25,845 nt of DNA from NCBI GenBank assembly GCA_910584525.1, contig CAJUAT010000042.1:1-25845 (forward strand). Reading direction: 5' to 3'. Both the position numbers and the translations under genes were made by a program. Source of the DNA: an uncultured Muribaculaceae bacterium. GTDB taxonomy: Bacteria > Bacteroidota > Bacteroidia > Bacteroidales > Muribaculaceae. The notes under the pieces were generated by a model that saw nothing but the letters and a program-made list of their open reading frames with translations, was not told the DNA's origin and did not search any database. Shown in pieces: positions 23,472 through 25,845 of the stretch (position 1 is the stretch's first letter; the number at the start of each line of letters is the position of its first letter).

Positions 23472-24347
23472 TCAGAGGTAAAGGATTGCGGCGAAGAAGA
23501 GGAGCCAAAGCACGCAGCAGGACTGGATGAAGCGGTCGTGCAGGAGGATGCGCGTGGGGCTGCCGCTCTTCTCGTCGACAATGGCCAGCTGCATGTAACG
23601 AAGCAGTCCGGCAAGCACAAAAATCGTCGATACATACACATAGTTGCAATGCAACCTTTCGGTAACCTCAGGCGATACCGTATACATCACGTAACACACC
23701 AGCGTGACGGCCGCCAACACACCTAACGTCATGTTAAGAAACTCCAGCGAATAATTGCGGGTATTCTTTCGTGTCACGGTGCCGGTGTCGCGGCGAATGA
23801 TCACATCGTCACGACGCTTCGCGAAGGCCAAGAAAAGAGTGAGGAGAAAAGTCATGAGCACTATCCACGGTGACAAAGGGATACCGCAGGCAAGGCCGCC
23901 GGCGGCGAGCCGCAACACGAAGCCCAGGGCTATGGCCATCACATCCACCACCGCTATGCGCTTCAGACCGAGGCAGTAGGCCACGTTGAGCATCAGATAG
24001 GCTGTTACAGTTGCAGCCACCTTTATGTCATTGGCACCGAACGACATAAACGCCACAGCCTCTGCGTCGATTATCAGCAGAGTGAAGAGCACCCACGCCG
24101 CTACGGGACTCACCTTACCGGAAGCAACGGGACGGCGGCATTTCACGGGATGCTTCCTGTCGGCCGGAGCGTCGATAATGTCGTTGAGGCAATATATGGC
24201 GCTCGCTGCCATACAGAACGAGGCGAATGCCAATACTGTAGAGAGCCACATCCCCGCATCGAACAGATATCCGCCAAAAAACATCGGCAGAAACACAAAC
24301 ATATTCTTGGCCCATTGTGCCGGCCTAAGCAACCGTATCATCTCCAT
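23472..24347 (-). CDS. UbiA family prenyltransferase, decaprenyl-phosphate phosphoribosyltransferase-like
   Basis: A 291-residue integral membrane protein with about nine hydrophobic segments. The N-terminal RLLRPAQWAKN (5-15) and the Asp-rich Mg-binding motif N55-D-I-I-D59-A-P-A-D63 followed by RKHPVKCRRPVASG are characteristic. A second Asp-rich region is FAKRRDDVIIRR. RPxQWxKN plus RxHPxKxxRPxASG is the subgroup pattern of decaprenyl-phosphate phosphoribosyltransferases, which join PRPP and a polyprenyl phosphate at the start of cell-wall arabinose donor synthesis. In Bacteroidetes the product's use is unclear. I chose the ATG at 24347 because the -7 box TAATTTTG (24353-24360) lies just before it; a longer reading back to 24458 would cross that promoter. 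Confidence 0.85.
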   Translation of the reverse strand: MEMIRLLRPAQWAKNMFVFLPMFFGGYLFDAGMWLSTVLAFASFCMAASAIYCLNDIIDAPADRKHPVKCRRPVASGKVSPVAAWVLFTLLIIDAEAVAFMSFGANDIKVAATVTAYLMLNVAYCLGLKRIAVVDVMAIALGFVLRLAAGGLACGIPLSPWIVLMTFLLTLFLAFAKRRDDVIIRRDTGTVTRKNTRNYSLEFLNMTLGVLAAVTLVCYVMYTVSPEVTERLHCNYVYVSTIFVLAGLLRYMQLAIVDEKSGSPTRILLHDRFIQSCCVLWLLFFAAILYL

Positions 24348-24352
24348 AACCG

Positions 24353-24384
24353 CAAAATTACTCATTTTCCACGACATTTCCGAA
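24353..24384 (-). promoter_or_regulatory. Promoter of the UbiA-family gene abutting its start codon
   Basis: TTCG (24381-24384, one mismatch to TTTG), a 20-nt spacer, and TAATTTTG (24353-24360) on the minus strand. CGGTT follows and then the ATG at 24347. The predicted start site falls within a base or two of the ATG, so the mRNA would be leaderless or nearly so. Confidence 0.55.
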
Positions 24385-24461
24385 TTGACATACTTATACT
24401 TGGAGTCCGCAGATGGTGTTGTACTTATAATTTTTTTCCAAAAACATGTATTATCCAAGAT

Positions 24462-24950
24462 TTAAAGCAGTTTCAGTGCGATGGCGGCGCAGGCTTCGGC
24501 GTCGGCGAGGGCGTGGTGGTGGTTCTCCATGTTGTAGCCGCATGCTGCTGCCGCAAGGTGCAGCTGGTGGCTGGGGAGCTTCAGACACCGACGCGAGGCT
24601 GCGAGGGTGCAGTAAAATTCGTAGTCGGGATATTCCATGCCATACTCGGCGAAGACGGCCTTCAGGCAGCTCTGGTCGAATGGACGGTTATGAGCCACGA
24701 GAGGCAGTCCCTCAATCAGCGGCTCTATTTGCGCCCATACTTCCGGAAATGTCGGTTGACCGTCGGTGTCTCGGCGTGTCAGACCGTGTACCTCAGTGGT
24801 CCAGCGGTTATAATAATTGGGTGTCGGCTGGATGAGGGAGTAGAATTTTTCTACAATCTCTCCACCCCGCACCACAACCACGCCTACGCTGCACACGCTG
24901 CATCGCCGTCCGTTGGCCGTCTCAAAATCTATCGCTACAAAATCCTGCAT
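24462..24950 (-). CDS. DEDDh 3'-5' exonuclease (DnaQ/RNase T superfamily)
   Basis: A 162-residue single-domain exonuclease. Exo I has the metal ligands D8 and E10 (VAIDFETAN). Exo II has AHNRPFD with D92. Exo III has H145 and D150 in HHALADAEA, which defines the DEDDh type. The length fits stand-alone epsilon-like nucleases used in DNA repair or RNA trimming; there is no BRCT or helicase fusion. The ATG at 24950 is chosen because the catalytic strand begins 6 residues later; upstream in-frame codons back to 25076 give an unconserved, basic stretch. It stands alone on the minus strand between the prenyltransferase gene and the broken toxin gene. I see no consensus promoter within 100 nt. Confidence 0.9.
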   Translation of the reverse strand: MQDFVAIDFETANGRRCSVCSVGVVVVRGGEIVEKFYSLIQPTPNYYNRWTTEVHGLTRRDTDGQPTFPEVWAQIEPLIEGLPLVAHNRPFDQSCLKAVFAEYGMEYPDYEFYCTLAASRRCLKLPSHQLHLAAAACGYNMENHHHALADAEACAAIALKLL

Positions 24951-25134
24951 ATGGATGGAACGCTGCCAGCGGCCGGAATATTCTGTGTAATTCAACTTTC
25001 TCATGTGAAGTAGCACATCGTGGCCGCAAGCCTGTATTGCGAATGAAAATATACTAAATTTCAGCCGCATCCGCAAGTCCGAGGGTTCGGTTTAAGCATT
25101 CTTAAGCTTGTCTGGATGACATTCGTGACGGCCT

Positions 25135-25845
25135 TTATCGAAGGGCATCGATGACAACTTTGATGAGTCCTTTCATTCAATCTGTTTCATTCGGTCCGGC
25201 GATTGTCCGATATGACAAAACAGACAGTTCGGATTGATATACGGCGGCAATCTTGCTCCATGTCGAATCGAAGTCAACAATCAGAGGCGAAGACAGAACG
25301 GGAGCGTCTCGCCATTTCGGGGGACGGTCAAATTCTCTCTTGTCATGTTCGATAAGTCCAACGAGATTCTGTTTCAAATCCCCTGCAACGTAATCGCTAC
25401 ATTCTTCATCACCGAGGAGAAAATGCAGATCGTAGAAATGTCGTATCTTAGAGATTAGGCCTGCGGTCGGGTCATCTTCAAAGGAGAACCTCAAAAGTGA
25501 TACCACTTTTTCACAGAGAGTACGCCTTTTGTCAAGCACATTCAATACGAAGGGCTTCATGTCAAGGTCGGCAATCATATCGTTCAGACCTCGGCTCTCC
25601 ATCATTTCGGTTATAAAGGGTTTGATCTACCGTCGTTCGTATGGGTATGGATTACCGTAGGTGTTGATTTCTACAATAACCTGATTGCTCATTACATTGG
25701 ACCTTCCTCTATTGATGCCATCTAAAACTGACCTGTAAATATGATATGTCTTACGGAAGCGATTGTTCTTGACCGTATCAGGCTTCTCAACTTCCTCCAT
25801 GCCTGCGGTGGATTCATGTCCTATCCTTGCCACGAGCTTTTTCTG
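25135..25845 (-). pseudogene. AbiEii/AbiGii-type nucleotidyltransferase toxin, interrupted by two in-frame stops, 5' end outside window
   Basis: One continuous minus-strand frame enters from the right edge (KKLVARIGHESTAGMEEVEK...) and reads VIVEINTYGNPYPYERR to a TAG at 25627-25629. It resumes in the same frame with IKPFITEMMESRGLND through VLDKRRTLCEKVVSLLRFSF and ISKIRHFYDLHFLLGDEE to a TGA at 25177-25179. It then continues in frame for 13 more codons (MKGLIKVVIDALR) to a TAA at 25135-25137. These segments match, in order, the central and C-terminal parts of the AbiEii/AbiGii toxin family, nucleotidyltransferases of type IV toxin-antitoxin and abortive-infection systems. No frameshift is needed; two point nonsense changes explain the break. 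The nucleotidyltransferase motif and any AbiEi antitoxin gene would lie beyond the window. Decay of a former defence module is the simplest reading. Confidence 0.82.

Noticed and set aside
22702..23481. 259-codon plus-strand frame overlapping comEC in another frame
   Set aside because: Low-complexity Gly/Arg/Ser-rich translation typical of an out-of-frame reading of a GC-rich gene.
23419..24434. Direct repeat ACTTATAATTTT flanking the UbiA-family gene (23419-23430 and 24423-24434)
   Set aside because: Only 12 A/T-rich bases match, and nothing else suggests the gene moved as a unit.
25079..25105. Small hairpins (CCGA-GGGT-TCGG and TTAAG-CATT-CTTAA) downstream of the toxin pseudogene
   Set aside because: Stems of 4-5 bp without a T-run; expected by chance at this length.

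Overview
The window looks like chromosomal DNA of a gut Bacteroidales, most likely a Muribaculaceae-type genome, though family-level assignment is inference. Four promoters have the Bacteroidetes layout exactly: TTTG at -33, a 20-nt spacer, then TAnnTTTG at -7. Starts lack Shine-Dalgarno sequences. Several protein families are typical of the phylum: a zinc-ribbon DUF3667 protein, a TPR-histidine kinase, a ComEC without a metallo-beta-lactamase domain, and secreted proteins with the Bacteroidales C-terminal motif. Most of the window is housekeeping. The unusual material lies in the gaps and at the two ends.

Layout. (1) 20-2143, minus: a TPR sensor histidine kinase, followed by a response-regulator gene broken just after its phospho-acceptor Asp. 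(2) 2364-3268, minus: a two-gene operon (membrane protein, then winged-helix regulator, ATGA overlap) behind a promoter that carries a palindromic operator, plus a leader hairpin and a second copy of the palindrome. (3) 3547-5703, minus: a secreted Ig-like protein and a DUF3667 membrane protein. (4) 5944-7022, minus: rlmH and a hexapeptide acyltransferase. (5) 7215-7724, plus: a small Spy-like periplasmic protein, convergent through a strong terminator with a large M16 peptidase (7812-10631, minus). (6) 10828-13494, minus: dCMP deaminase, C-terminal processing protease and 5-formyl-THF cyclo-ligase. (7) 13524-13719: a ~196-bp imperfect palindrome. (8) 13729-16573, minus: malic enzyme, LolA-like carrier and thioredoxin reductase. 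(9) 16747-23389, plus: ABC-F ATPase, M13 peptidase, shikimate dehydrogenase and ComEC. (10) 23472-24347, minus: UbiA-family prenyltransferase; 24462-24950, minus: DEDDh exonuclease. (11) 25135 to the window end, minus: an AbiEii-type nucleotidyltransferase toxin pseudogene with two in-frame stops.

I see no clear new multi-gene defence or mobile system. The best candidates for something undescribed are the long palindrome at 13524-13719, the operator/attenuator leader of the 2364-3268 operon, heptamer tandem repeats at two operon junctions that put stop codons in all three frames, two genes whose -7 element sits 4-5 nt from the ATG (possible leaderless mRNAs), and a repeated GCAA-tetraloop hairpin 3' of two genes. 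No tRNA, rRNA, CRISPR array or intact insertion sequence was seen, and no gene-free stretch exceeds 300 bases.
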